Shown here: piece after piece, positions 46,331 through 57,251 of the stretch
Layout: each line of letters opens with the position of its first letter
How positions within the stretch are numbered: position 1 is the first letter of the stretch
Source of the DNA: Incurvaria masculella
Taxonomy: Eukaryota > Arthropoda > Insecta > Lepidoptera > Incurvariidae
Assembly: GCA_946894095.1 (NCBI GenBank)
Contig: OX335652.1
Coordinates: 767,001 to 831,000, forward strand
Reading direction: 5' to 3'
Length of the DNA stretch: 64,000 nt
Notes under the pieces: generated by a model
Seen by the model: the letters and a program-made list of their open reading frames with translations, nothing else
Database searches by the model: none
Told to the model about the DNA's origin: nothing
Position numbers and translations under genes: made by a program

Positions 46331-46475
46331 AAAGCGTTAAGTAAAGCACTGAGAAAATACAAGAAATGTGTTAAAAAAGAAAAGATTTGTTTAAGGTGCG
46401 CCGAAAACATTTATTCAGTTGCAAGCTACGCAAAGAAAGACTCGCGAGGTCTATAGCTGTGAAAGCCACTAGTAT
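46320..46475 (-). repeat. Dispersed repeat family D, copy 6
   Basis: TATCCTAAAGCGTTAAGTAA, GCGCCGAAAACATTTATTCA, AAGACTCGCGAGGTCTATAG: inverted relative to copy 1. Confidence 0.6.
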
Positions 46476-48875
46476 GCGAGGTACATACAATATGTCTGAC
46501 ATTTACATGCGACTTGAAAACTACGATTCATCGAAGCGTTTTGGCTTTCAAAACTCATTCCAATCGTTAATGTTCGAATCTGCCGAATTTCGCCCATTCA
46601 CCGCGCGCCCGCCATTTTGTATCGACACCGAAGCGGCGAGGAATGACACCCTTTATCCATCGTCGGCCGTGACGTGCGAACAGCGGGAATCATTTGCGAA
46701 CATAATAGGCGAAAAGGCATCCGTGTCGGTCCCCCGCGGACAGCGACCAAGAGAGGACGAGAGGGGCGATCGAAACTCATTAGCATGGCGGCGGCGTAGC
46801 TACTAGTTCCTGTAAAAAATCTGTAGTTAGTTCGCTTACTAAGTCAGGGCCCGCAACATCGAATATTCTTTGCACTTAATTCGAATATGAACTCGAGGAC
46901 ATCAGTACTCACTCGCCGGCGGATGTCAGGTAGTTGTGTGGTATTACCGTTATGATATAAGCCCAATACGCCCTCATACAGGCGAGTTTCGGTTCCCATT
47001 CCAGTCCTTCCATGCTCGTTGTCTACGAATATTCATAATCGGGGTGAGTGTTTTAAATCCGAGGCCCGGAGAAAAACATAAATTCCCCGAGGCGCGGTCG
47101 AGTCTACGGTGAACGGATATAATAGGACGGCGAGTGTGTCGTGAGGTACGTGTGACTACATATAGGTTTATCTTAGTATTGTATCCACTTTCACCTGAGC
47201 CTGCCTCGGGCCACTACTACCACCTGAGCCAGCCCTACTTTTTGACTTCATACTAGTTGAGGTACACGGCTCCGCTCGGGTCAATGTCGTTTCAGACTGA
47301 TGTCGGGCGGAACCCAAAATTGTATGTAATACTAGCTGGGGTGCCCCGCTTCGCTCGGGTCAATATCTCGACAACAACGCCAACCTACCCAGTCCAATTG
47401 TGAATCTAAATCATTCAAGGACACACCCGAACACACGTACATTTTTATATCAAAATCGGTTCAGGTAGATAGCGAACACACATACAGAGTATTTTTTTAT
47501 TTATTTATCTCATCTCTTTAACCACCCCAGTACTGAGGCGAACAAAAAAAAATCTTGGAATCGGTTGAGCCATTCCCGAGTTCTAGCGAGACATAAGCAC
47601 GGCAATTTATTTTTATATATAGAGATGAGTTGGCCATACAAACTTTCATCCCCCTTTCCACCCCCTCTGAGTGATATTTATTCCACAAAAGGTAGTCTAT
47701 GACCTTACTCAAAGCAAGACTCTCTTTATATCCAAATATCATAAAAAATAGTTAAGCGGTTTAGGCATGAAGGCGTAACAGACGGACGGAGTTACGTTCA
47801 CATTTATTATATTGGTATGGAGGTTTATATATTTAACGGTCATGATATTACACTTATCTCGCTAATGTATGGTTATGCGACAATGTTTACATATTTTTCT
47901 ATGCAACCTGACACGGATGTCTAGCCCCCCAGAGCCTCACTTATAATCGAATCGTTGCTGTTTCATTACGAAAAGCCTTTTTCAATAAGAACAGTTTCAT
48001 AAGTCGAAATGCTCTGAATGCTTTCAAGGGTCCCGTGGCAAAAAGCGAAAAAAGGAACCCTTATGGTCAGGCTCTGGTGTCTGTTGGTCACACGAATTTT
48101 GTCCTGAATCTCCTATAAACGGTTCTGTAAATTCTGTAAATCACCAATATCGTTACAGTTATATAGTTGTGCACCAATTAATTACTTTTCTCTAAACATC
48201 ATACTATTTCAAAAAGTGTGTCTAAAATATTTTGTATGAAATTGCATAATAATCGTCAGGCGAGGTCGAATTTCTTCCGTATCTAGCAGTAACGGAACTC
48301 TCGGCACGTGAGCACGTTCACGATCGACCGTTTTTTGTTATGATCTGATCTGCAGGGCGCTTCTCTATTGAGACATCGGGGCGGCCGGGAAGTCACGCCG
48401 GTGAAAGCGGGAATTTCTTTTCAGAAAAACTAAAAAGACGTAAAGAGCCTCGGGCGCCGCAAAAGCCACCTGAAAGGTTTTATATTTTTAGCTGCCGCTT
48501 TGCGTTCGAGCCAAAAGCGAGGCGTGACATTGATAACGACGCACTCTATTGCCGGAAACATTTAAATATCCTATTCATTTTGACCTATCATCAACATATT
48601 TACATCTGATATATTTTGTATCACATTATTATTTGGGATGTAGGTAGAATTTTTTGTAGTTCCGTATACGTCTGTAAGCGCGTTTGGGAAAACAGATCAG
48701 AGTGTATTTTTCGCTTGCAACCAAGTTGCGAGCGGAGATGATTTTGGAAAATTGGATCAAGCAGGAAAAACATACAATACAAAGTGAAGCGTACAATAAA
48801 GTACAACGTTAGGTATATTTCTAATGTGTAAATAACATGTCCATACGGCGGAGACCCGATATCGACCGCATGTTT
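46476..48875. other. No confident gene; a moth-type dispersed repeat at 47260-47825
   Basis: 47260-47825 holds GGGGTGCCCCGCTTCGCTCG, AAAATCGGTTCAGGTAGATA, TTTTTATATATAGAGATGAG, CATACAAACTTTCATCCCCC and TTATTATATTGGTATGGA, a familiar non-coding repeat; its head TACACGGCTCCGCTCGGG also occurs at about 23030. The GC-rich patch 46590-46800 lies in a 139-codon plus frame without known motifs. The rest is unassigned. Confidence 0.45.
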
Positions 48876-49231
48876 TTAACCGACTTCAAAAAAGGAGGAG
48901 GTTATCAACTCGTCTGTATGTTTTTTTGTTTTTTTTTATGTTTGTTACCTCATAACTTTTGCCTGGGTGAACCGATTTTGATGATTATTTTTTGAAATGA
49001 TAGCTAGTGCTTCCCAAGTGGTCCCATTTTAATTTGGTTAAGTTCTGACAATGATATCCATGAGAAAATCATAAAAGTCTTAAATTTGTATTAAGATGTG
49101 CGCGACAAATGGACGAATAACTCAATATAACGCCAACCGATTTCGGTGATTCTTTTTTTATTGGAAAGGACGTGTACAAATTAGTAAGTGTACTTCTGAT
49201 TCACTAAAAATAAAGAAATAAAAATACAATG
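48876..49231 (+). repeat. Dispersed GACTTCAAAAAAGGAGGAGG repeat
   Basis: TTAACCGACTTCAAAAAAGG, AGGTTATCAACTCGTCTGTA, GTGAACCGATTTTGATGA. Common moth repeat; a scrap is also at 37968-38040. Confidence 0.65.
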
Positions 49232-49490
49232 TAACAAAAAAAATAACCGACTTCAAAGAAAAAGCACTAAAAAGTAAAAAATAATTTTCATTTTTGTAGT
49301 TACGATTTCTGTTATTTTTTGAGTCGGTGTCAGCCAAGGTTAGGTTAGGTTAGGTTAGGTTCTCTTGATTGGCGCAGCGCGTGCCCGGCTGACGCCGACT
49401 CAAAAAATAACAGAAATCGTAACTACAAAAATGAAAATTATGTTTTACTTTTTAGTGCTTTTTCTTTGAAGTCGGTTATTTTTTTTGTTA
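49232..49490. mobile_element. Foldback element with 104-bp arms and (GGTTA)n loop
   Basis: 49232-49335 is complementary to 49387-49490 with two mismatches (TAACAAAAAAAATAACCGAC start, GAGTCGGYGTCAGCC inner end). The 51-nt loop begins AAGGTTAGGTTAGGTTAGGT (49336 on), the insect telomere repeat unit. Confidence 0.9.
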
Positions 49491-49921
49491 ATTTTTTTTT
49501 TATATTGGTTGAATACATGACCATTGAAATTGGAAATCAAGCACCGCACCCCTGAGCTGTGACCCGCACACATGGCGCAATGTCGATAGCGAGAGTAGGC
49601 AACGGACATTAGATTTTTGCTTTGATCGACCAATTAGGTTTGGATGACGCCAAACGAGTTTCGGCAACAATTTTCCGAAGCGGCAATCAGCGAAGCAAAT
49701 GAGATACCGCTTTGTATTCGGCGGGCGTATCGGCGGAGGCGGCAGCGGCGTGGGGGGGGGGGTGCGGGGGGGGGCGCCTAGAAAATTGGCGGCGTTGGGG
49801 AATTACAGGCTCATTACAACAGGGTAAGTACCCCTTTCAATAATTCAATTGGAATATTTCTTAACGCACCTTCGCAGTGAGCTTTCATGCAGAATGTCCA
49901 CAGATTTTATATTTCAGGGCC
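49491..49921. other. No gene recognised; poly-G tract
   Basis: GC-rich patch with a run of G at about 49752-49775; nothing coding. Confidence 0.5.
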
Positions 49922-50299
49922 TTAAGGTGGGCCCGTAAGCATCTAAAAATTATGCTCCCCATACAAACGTAGTTTACTAATCATTTAAAAACCACTGTTC
50001 CAATTTGCTTGATATTTTGCGGACTTAATATCAGGCAAAAAAATATCTATGTCAGCACGTGTTTGTTTTTTCGAAAAATATGTCCTGTGTCACACAACGG
50101 AGAAAAGAAAAATTGTATGAAGATTTTATTTTGCCTGTTTTTTGACTTGCTTTAGATTTTTCAGCGAAACAAAAACGTGCAGACACAGATATTTATTGTA
50201 GAATATTAGATACCAAATATCAAGCAATTCGAAACAGTGTTTTTAAATGATTAGTAAACTACGTTTTTATGGGGAACATAGCTTACGGGCTGTTCTTAA
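49922..50299. mobile_element. TTAA-flanked palindromic MITE (family H)
   Basis: TTAA at 49922-49925 and 50296-50299. Near the edges GGGCCCGTAAGC pairs with GCTTACGGGCT; the arms continue with ACGTAGTTTACTAATCATTT on the left and AAATGATTAGTAAACTACGT on the right, together well over 100 bp each. No coding capacity. Confidence 0.8.
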
Positions 50300-50330
50300 A
50301 CTGAATAGCTAGTTCATTTGAATACGGTTA

Positions 50331-50800
50331 TTAAGGTCCCACCCGGCCCACCTTCCCGCATAACTCCCCATACAAACGTGGAAAGAAGATCATACGCATA
50401 TTTATTTTCAGAGATTCAAAATTATACTCAAAACAGCTTTATTTGATCGAACTAGATGTCTGATGACCATTGGCATTGTAAAATACTGTTTGGTTTTTAT
50501 GTCATAAGGTCCGAAAGTTCGAATATTTTGTGCGTTTTATACAATAACTTTAAAGTGGATAACTCAACGATAAAATAATAACATCTTTAAAAGATTAATC
50601 ATTAGACCTAGTTTGTTTCATGAAGATTTTCAATTTGGTTTTCAGTAATTTTTTTTTGACTACACCGGTCGTGGTTTACTTTTGGCTATAACTCGATTTG
50701 TAATTAAAATTTTCGTAAATCTTACCAATCTTACACTATGCGCATTGCATGCTTTGTGGACATGTTTCATCTTCCTCATCACGAAGCCTGTCTTTGTCTT
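50331..50800. mobile_element. TTAA-type element E2, right end lost
   Basis: Starts TTAAGGTCCCACCCGG and follows E1 (20437-20985) through TTTGATCGAACTAGATGTCT, GACCATTGGCATTGTAAAAT and CATCTTCCTCATCACGAAGC, then diverges before the right terminus. Confidence 0.75.
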
Positions 50801-51284
50801 TGCCTTTAAGCTCATTTAAAATACGTAATATAATACTGTTTCTTATAAAACATACAATTTCAGTTCACTAATTAAAATTCATCAGTCTTTGAAGAAGATA
50901 TTTGTTGGCTCATCAATTTGCTTATACAATTTGACATTTTCTTTTGAAAACCAGACGGCGCAGTGGAACATTTAAAAGTTAAGCCCAAATAAATTAAGTT
51001 CATTTAATATAGCCGAAAGAAAAGACAACACGTTCAAATGGAAAAGTTTTTACTTCACTCAAACAACCGTGAGGAAAAAGTGTTATTTTTTCGTCCTAGA
51101 ATATCAAACAGCGATTCTTCTTTAAAGTTGTCAGAGAAGATCAATGTATACCGTTGTGATGATAAGGCCCAGACAAGGAGAGAACAAATAATGTCAATTC
51201 AAAAGGCTGCCCAAATGAAAAACGTTAAAAAGCAGCAAAATGAGAAAACATATTTTTACTAATTTTTTTTTAAAATTCTTAGTT
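50801..51284. other. Unassigned; small + open frame at 51038-51262
   Basis: The 74-codon frame starts MEKFLLHSNNREEKVLFF and is Lys/Gln-rich. No family recognised and no splice or promoter signal stands out. Confidence 0.35.
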
Positions 51285-51545
51285 TTATATTGAGTTTCGG
51301 ACGCCATTTTGTATTTGGATTATTTTCATGGAGTTCTGTATTCTACTAGTCGAGCCCTTTCATTTGATACCCATATTGAGGAGGTTGAAAAAAATATGAA
51401 ATCGCCCATTTCGTGGTAGCGGCCATCTTGGATTTACAATGATACAGAATGCATATAATTATATTGTCATCAGAACTAAAGGTGTTTAAGAAATTTCAGA
51501 TCAACAGGTCTTGGGAAAGGGGCAAAATTTCAATTACTAGATTTA
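51285..51545 (-). repeat. Dispersed repeat family J, copy 2
   Basis: TTCGTGGTAGCGGCCATCTT, GGATTTACAATGATACAGAA, TTGTCATCAGAACTAAAGGT: inverse of 16790-17060. Confidence 0.6.
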
Positions 51546-51666
51546 ACCTACACACAAGACACAAACAATAACAAAAACTGTTTAAAAAAACCATTTTGAT
51601 TATATTTAGATTTATAATTTAGGTAAAGTAAGTCAGACACAATACTTTTTAAGAGTTCGCTAATAG

Positions 51667-51772
51667 TTAACTCCACTTTCGAGCGTTGGCGTTATGAGAT
51701 AACCCCGGAATCACGCAAAATTGTACCAAATGTTGTGTTATCTCATAAAGTTAATGCTCCAAAGTGGAGTAA
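51667..51772. repeat. Short foldback element, about 106 bp
   Basis: TTAACTCCACTTTCGAGCGT..TTATGAGATAAC pairs with GTTATCTCATAA..ATGCTCCAAAGTGGAGTAA; loop about 35 nt. Confidence 0.7.
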
Positions 51773-52034
51773 TCAATTGGCGGACTCAGGCTTTAGCGCC
51801 TAAAATACGTTTTTTAGATTCGTATTCTTATGCTTAAGCAAATATAATTTGGACGAGGATGCTGCCTGCCCTTATACTACTATCTTCCAATTTTCCGGCC
51901 GGCAGGACCTCTGTTTGGACACGGGCTCTTTAGCGGCGACAAAAAATAAAATTACGGCCATCTAACGAAGCGAAAATTAATTTATCTCTCAGCTGCCTTC
52001 ATTTTATTTACTTCCATCCCTAACAATGGTAGCA
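51773..52034. other. No gene recognised
   Basis: Unassigned sequence ahead of LINE-2. Confidence 0.45.
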
Positions 52035-52262
52035 ATCAACTAACCTTCAAGGTGTATACTCGTACAGTGCTGAATATGGAGCAAACGCGAACTTTCCAGT
52101 TGGACAATACAACAAACAATATTGTCACGGATTATAGAGAGAATACATGCGTACATAGCCGCAGTTCAGTCAGTCGCGTTCTCGCGCGTAGTCGTGCCCG
52201 CTGTCCGTGCATCGCACGTTCGCGTCATTATTAACGACATACCTACATAACCAAAGATAGAA

Positions 52263-53234
52263 ATGATGCAGTGTTCTAAATGTGATGCGAAATTCACCGA
52301 TGGAGTGGAGTGTGCCGGTTGTCGCGAATCTTTCGATTTCGGGTGCGCTGGGATTTCCGAGCAAGGATATCGCAAGCTTGGGAGCGAAAGGCGTGCTGCC
52401 TGGCGCTGTGCTGCCTGCCGGGCGTTGAGGTCGAGTTCCCCGGCCTGCGCCTCCGCCACCGCCTCCGCTAGCCGTGGCGGCACCTCAGGCGTCGCCACCC
52501 AGCCCACTGTTCTCATCTCCGCCCCCGCCGCAGTCGCCACTGCTGCGCCCGCTACCTCCGTTCTTGAAGGCGTAATGCAGGAGTTAAAGATCATGAATTC
52601 CCGACTCGACAAGTTCGACACCATTCCAGGCAACATCAGTCAGATGAGTCGGGAGTTACAAGAGGTGAAGACATTTATGGATTTCATCAGCACCAAATTC
52701 GACGAAATGACGGTACAATTGAACGACATGGAGCGACAAGTTAAACATGTTGACAAGCTGGAGAGCGAGGTGGTGCAGTTGAGAGGTGTCGTCGCCGCTT
52801 TCCAGGTGGAATCCGTCGCCCGCGAGCAGTGGAGCCGCGCAAACAACGTCGAGATCAAGGGAATACCGCTCCGTAAGGATGAAAATGTTCTCGACGTGGT
52901 CAACAAAGTGGGGGCCGCCGTGGGTTTCGGTGTCAACAACTCTGATTATGACTTTGCAGTTAGAGTGGCCAGCCGTGAATCGCCCAATGTCAAGCCTATC
53001 GTGGTTCGTTTTTTAAGGCGCCACACCAAAGAAAACTTCTTGGCCGCCTTCCGTACCAAAAAAGGACTGACCACCTCTGACATAGGAGTATCTAGTGATT
53101 CGCGTCCGATCTATGCTAATGATCACCTAACCGTACACAATAAGAGGTTGCTTTCGCAAGCAAAATCGCTCGCGAAAGAAAAAGGTTACCAATACTGTTG
53201 GGTGCGTAACTGTAAAATTCTCTTTATAACCTAA
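52263..53234 (+). CDS. LINE-2 ORF1 protein with PHD-like zinc finger
   Basis: Begins with a Cys/His-rich PHD-like finger (CSKCDAKFTDGVECAGC, F.FGCAG, W.CAAC; residues 4-51), as in many CR1-clade ORF1 proteins. An Ala/Ser/Pro-rich linker (about 55-100) and a coiled coil (about 105-190, MNSRLDKFDT to VVAAFQ) follow. The RNA-binding-like C terminus has NNVEIKGIPLRKDENV, VRFLRRHTKENFL, PIYANDHL and KGYQYCWVRNCKILF. 323 codons, intact, with tandem ATGs at 52263 and 52266. The C terminus matches that of LINE-1 ORF1 in layout. Confidence 0.85.
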   Translation: MMQCSKCDAKFTDGVECAGCRESFDFGCAGISEQGYRKLGSERRAAWRCAACRALRSSSPACASATASASRGGTSGVATQPTVLISAPAAVATAAPATSVLEGVMQELKIMNSRLDKFDTIPGNISQMSRELQEVKTFMDFISTKFDEMTVQLNDMERQVKHVDKLESEVVQLRGVVAAFQVESVAREQWSRANNVEIKGIPLRKDENVLDVVNKVGAAVGFGVNNSDYDFAVRVASRESPNVKPIVVRFLRRHTKENFLAAFRTKKGLTTSDIGVSSDSRPIYANDHLTVHNKRLLSQAKSLAKEKGYQYCWVRNCKILFIT

Positions 53235-53260
53235 GAAATGCACATGTTCCCCACAAACTC

Positions 53261-54761
53261 GTGTCAGATGCGCTTTACCCAGCATGGTTTAGTCCTGCCC
53301 TTATCAAACTATTGAAGGAAAAATATAAATTACATAAAAAATATAAAATTTATAAAAATCTTGCTGACTTTGAAGCGTTTTCTTTATTGCGCTCAAGAGC
53401 TAAGTCACTTAACCAGAAATGTTATCATGAGTACATCAATAAGATTGAGGCAGAGATAACTAGTGACCCAAAAAGGTTTTGGGCATTCGCGAAAGTCCGT
53501 AATCAGTCCAACTCTATTCCTAAAGTCATGTTTTATAAAGGTGTCGAAGCTAAAGCAGGGGATGAGATATGCAATCTTTTTTCTAGCTACTTTAAGTCGG
53601 TCTATACTTTTTCTGATATCGCGGACAGTGCTAATTTAAATATTTCTCCCCAACCTATCTCTGTCAACCTCTCATCTATTAATAATGTTCACGTCACAAA
53701 AAATATGATTTTAAATTATATTAGAAAATTGGATAAAAATAAACCAGCGGGACCAGATGATATCAGCAGTGTCTTTATACTGGCTTGTGCATCAAGTCTC
53801 AGTATACCTCTGACCATTATTTTCAATCGTTCCTTGTCAGAAGGTGTGGTCCCCGTTATATGGAAGAGTGCATTTATTACTCCAATTCACAAAAAGGGCA
53901 AAAAAAATGACGTCGAAAATTATAGGCCCATATCTAAACTCTGCATTTTTAGCAAACTCTTTGAAAAAATAGTATATGATCAAGTTTACTCAGCTCTTAG
54001 GTCCACTTTCAGTCCATTTCAACACGGGTTCCTTAAAGGTCGCTCAACTGTTACAAACTTAGTATTGTTTACTGACTAGTTGACCCGCAGCATGGACAAA
54101 AAAGTTCAGGTTGACACGGTATACACCGATTATAGCAAAGCCTTTGATCGTATCGACCACCCGATTTTGATGTACAAGCTAGAGACCGCAGGTATACACG
54201 GAGACCTCTTGCGATGGTTCTCTTCTTACATAACCAATCGTTCTCAAGCTGTGGTCACAAGTGGTTTTAGATCAAACTGGGTAAAAATCCCATCAGGCGT
54301 TCCGCAAGGTTCCTTGCTAGGCCCTCTTCTTTTCATAATTTATATTACCGACATAGATAAGTGCATCCTTAACTCAAAATTCCTTTTATTTGCTGACGAT
54401 ATGAAGATCTTCAAAGAAATAACCGTTCCTTCCGATTCTACGTTATTACAGGAAGATCTGAGAAGAGTAGAAATATATTGCGATTTAAATAAACTTGATT
54501 TGAACCCCCTGAAGTGTATCAGTATCACTTATTCTCGAAAACTTCGCATCCTGGATACTTCTTACGCTATAGCAGGACAAGTTCTAGAAAAAAAAAGTAA
54601 TGTGCGTGATCTGGGTGTATTACTCGACCAGAAACTTATTTATGACAAACACGTTGACGCGATTGTTTCCAAAGCTAGTAAGGCGCTTGGCTTTATATTG
54701 AGAATATCAAAGAGCTTTAAGAATCCGAACACCCTAAAAACCTTGTACTTTGCATATGTAC
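53261..54761 (+). pseudogene. LINE-2 reverse transcriptase, N-terminal part, no endonuclease, one in-frame stop
   Basis: The frame opens at YPAWFSPALIKLLKEKYK, which normally follows the endonuclease, only about 30 bp after ORF1 ends, so about 230 endonuclease codons are absent. RT motifs: NYRPISKLCIFSKLFEKI, QHGFLKGRSTVTNLV, then a TAG at 54077-54079 in the same frame, YTDYSKAFDRIDH, PSGVPQGSLLGPLLF, FADDMKIF, VRDLGVLLDQKL. It breaks at 54761 inside the codon for the residue after FAYV, where the provirus was inserted. Confidence 0.88.
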
Positions 54762-55097
54762 TGTTGTGACGGCACTTTTGAATAGGTTTTTAAAAAACAC
54801 TTTTCTTATAACACAATTTATTTGATAAGGTTCACAACTTTAGTACAGATTTTCTATCAGTTCTGAAACCACTTAGTTTTGGAAGAAAACTAAGAAAACA
54901 CTTTGAAACACAGAATTGAATTGATTTACAGGATAACTTGGATTTATATACGGACTTAGATAATACACGGATTTCGGCAGCGCATCCGCACGCGATTGAC
55001 TCTGAATGTTGACTGAACTTCATTGCTTGGCGACAGCGCCCTTTATATAGTAAAACCGTGAGAATGCTAGTGTCAGCAGTAATGTAGGTCTATTACA
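54762..55097 (-). repeat. 3' LTR of the provirus
   Basis: Same 336 bp as the 5' LTR with one substitution. It contains an AATAAA on the minus strand (within plus ACACAATTTATTTGATAAGG), usable for polyadenylation. Confidence 0.95.
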
Positions 55098-55106
55098 GCT
55101 CCCCTG
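55098..55106 (-). other. Polypurine tract of the provirus
   Basis: AGGGGAGC directly before the 3' LTR on the minus strand; short but in the required position for plus-strand priming. Confidence 0.6.
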
Positions 55107-55280
55107 GGAAAGCTCGCAGCTTTCAGGATAGACAAAAGAAAGCGAGGAGTTAAACTGCTTCCAAGGCTATCACAAAGTTAAGTGTCATACTAGAAAAATG
55201 ATTGAAACTGATTTACATAGCTATACAATACATGAAATACAAAATTTGACATTCAATACACTAGTGGTTTACAATGTACA

Positions 55281-57171
55281 CTAGTGGTTTACATTGATCT
55301 TAGTTCTAAGCATAGCTTTTCTAGCACAACTTGGCGTAATAGATGTTACATCATCTTCAGAAGTTTGGATTTCTGACATTTCTATTGAGTTACTTACTTT
55401 AGAAGAGCTTCTAGCGAGTCTCTTGTTATAACATTGATTATATACTTTAATACATAGGTTTGCATTGTTACAACACGTGTATTTGTAAAGTTTGTATACA
55501 AGGTAAGATATTATACATGAAGATGCAAAGTATACAAGGCCAGAATAAATGTTTCCATATTTTATATAATGCGGTTGAGTTTTTATTTTATTTAATTCAT
55601 CACTTAGATGGTCCAATTTGTGAGATGAATATCTCAAAGAGTCTAGATCTATAGTAGACAATTTTATCAGAGACATATTTTGTAAACTTTCGTTAAAATT
55701 TTCTTGAACACAACAGTCATCATTTATAATATCAAAATTAGAAGTTAAGGGTTGCACTGTAATATTTTCAAACAAAACAGGCTTAAAAGTTAACAGTTTA
55801 TGATATGCAATACAATTCACAGGTAGGGTTAGAATTCCAGTGCCAATAATAGTAAAATCTTTATAGCTATCATTACATTTAATACTTACTTTGCTAGATT
55901 TGGATTGTACAAAAATCCATTTATTGTTGTTGAGTCGCTGCCAAATATCGACTTCTGCATAAATGATTTTAAAATTACATTCTATCGGAAGGGTAGTAAC
56001 TATCTCTGAAATTAATTTAGTTTCACAACAAGGGTTGGTTATGGCAGAATAAACATTTTCTAAAGGACAAACATAGTGACTCTTATCGGTTCGTTTACAA
56101 AGTTCGAGGTTCTCGACAGGTGAGTACATTAGCTTATCTTGCTTGATAGCCATGAACTTGAAAGTTGGCGAGATGAGCGCATAGGTACTTGCGATAGCTG
56201 AGTCATGCGGAGTCGGGAGAGGAATAATTTTGTAAAGGATATATTTCGTCGGTTGCACTAAGGGTATTCTTAGAACGAATATTATCTTCTTGTCTAGATA
56301 GTATGAAAATAATTGCGAGATATCCGTAAGGGTGTGGATATTATTAATATTAAGTGCTACGGGAAAATCTCTACTTTTAATAAATCTATTACTATGGATA
56401 TTTAATTCCGAAAGTAGCTTAGTAGGGGTGATTACAAAAGGATGTAGGGTGTTAAGTTTAGCAAAAAGAATGGAGTTTATAGTATTTTCAAGGGCGAAAG
56501 AAAGAGTAAGGAGTGAGCTTTCCATCGCGGATCCAAGAGAGTTTATTCTAATATAGATTTTAAACTGAGTACTTTCATTAGATATATTTCTTATTAAAGT
56601 ATTTATATATGTTATTCCATTATTTAATATTATTTCGTTAGAGTTAAGCTTCGAAATAGTTTCGTTAAAAGAGTTAATAGTAGATTGGACGACGTGGATG
56701 TTTTCCTTCATTAGGTTGGTTATCTGAGTTTCGTCCTGCTCGCAGTGTTCTATGGCGTTATTATATTTTTCAGCATCTGAAGAGTCTAATGTTCCAAAGA
56801 AAAATTTAAGAATAGATCCTCCGAAATTCATGAGGCTTCGCTTAGCTCTATCATTTGAGATAATGTGAGACAAAGATTCCAGATGAGAAAAATCTTGCTG
56901 CAGTAAGACTTTAAGGGGTTGGATTGTAGCGTTACAAAGATTACTGAAACGGCGATGTTGTTGGTAGGTATGGCATATAGAACTTAAGATATTCATATTC
57001 GTTTCGACAGTTTTTAGGTGTGGTTCTATATACGAAAGGTCTACGTGAGTTACCACGTTCCAATAATCGTCAGAGTATTGAACTGTGCCTTCGGGATTGA
57101 AGTATAGGCCAGGACTATGCACTATAGGTTGTATGAAGCATCTTGCTGTGCTTATAGCGAAGAGTATTATC
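55281..57171 (-). CDS. env: Provirus env, spliced exon
   Basis: Envelope glycoprotein of errantivirus type; related proteins mediate membrane fusion. The frame from GTG 57122 is 613 codons but extends upstream, open, to an acceptor (pyrimidine-rich, CAG at 57172-57174), which would begin the exon at 57171 in phase 2. A basic furin-like site (RAKR, residues 92-95 counted from the GTG) precedes a hydrophobic segment typical of a fusion peptide. A transmembrane segment lies at about 526-545, followed by a 64-residue cytoplasmic tail; several NxS/T sites are present. It has no ATG near its start, so a spliced leader is needed (donor 62630). No inactivating break seen. Confidence 0.85.
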
Positions 57172-57251
57172 CTGAAATAGAAGAAAAATAATATCTATTT
57201 TAATAGGGTAAATTATATTTATGTTTTCCTAAAATTCTAATTTTAATCTAC

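Noticed and set aside
49336..49362. (GGTTA)n as a chromosome end
   Set aside because: Only a few units, enclosed in the loop of an inverted repeat within ordinary sequence; an interstitial occurrence.
52166..52636. 156-codon minus-strand frame opposite LINE-2 ORF1
   Set aside because: Antisense shadow of the GC-rich PHD/linker region of ORF1.
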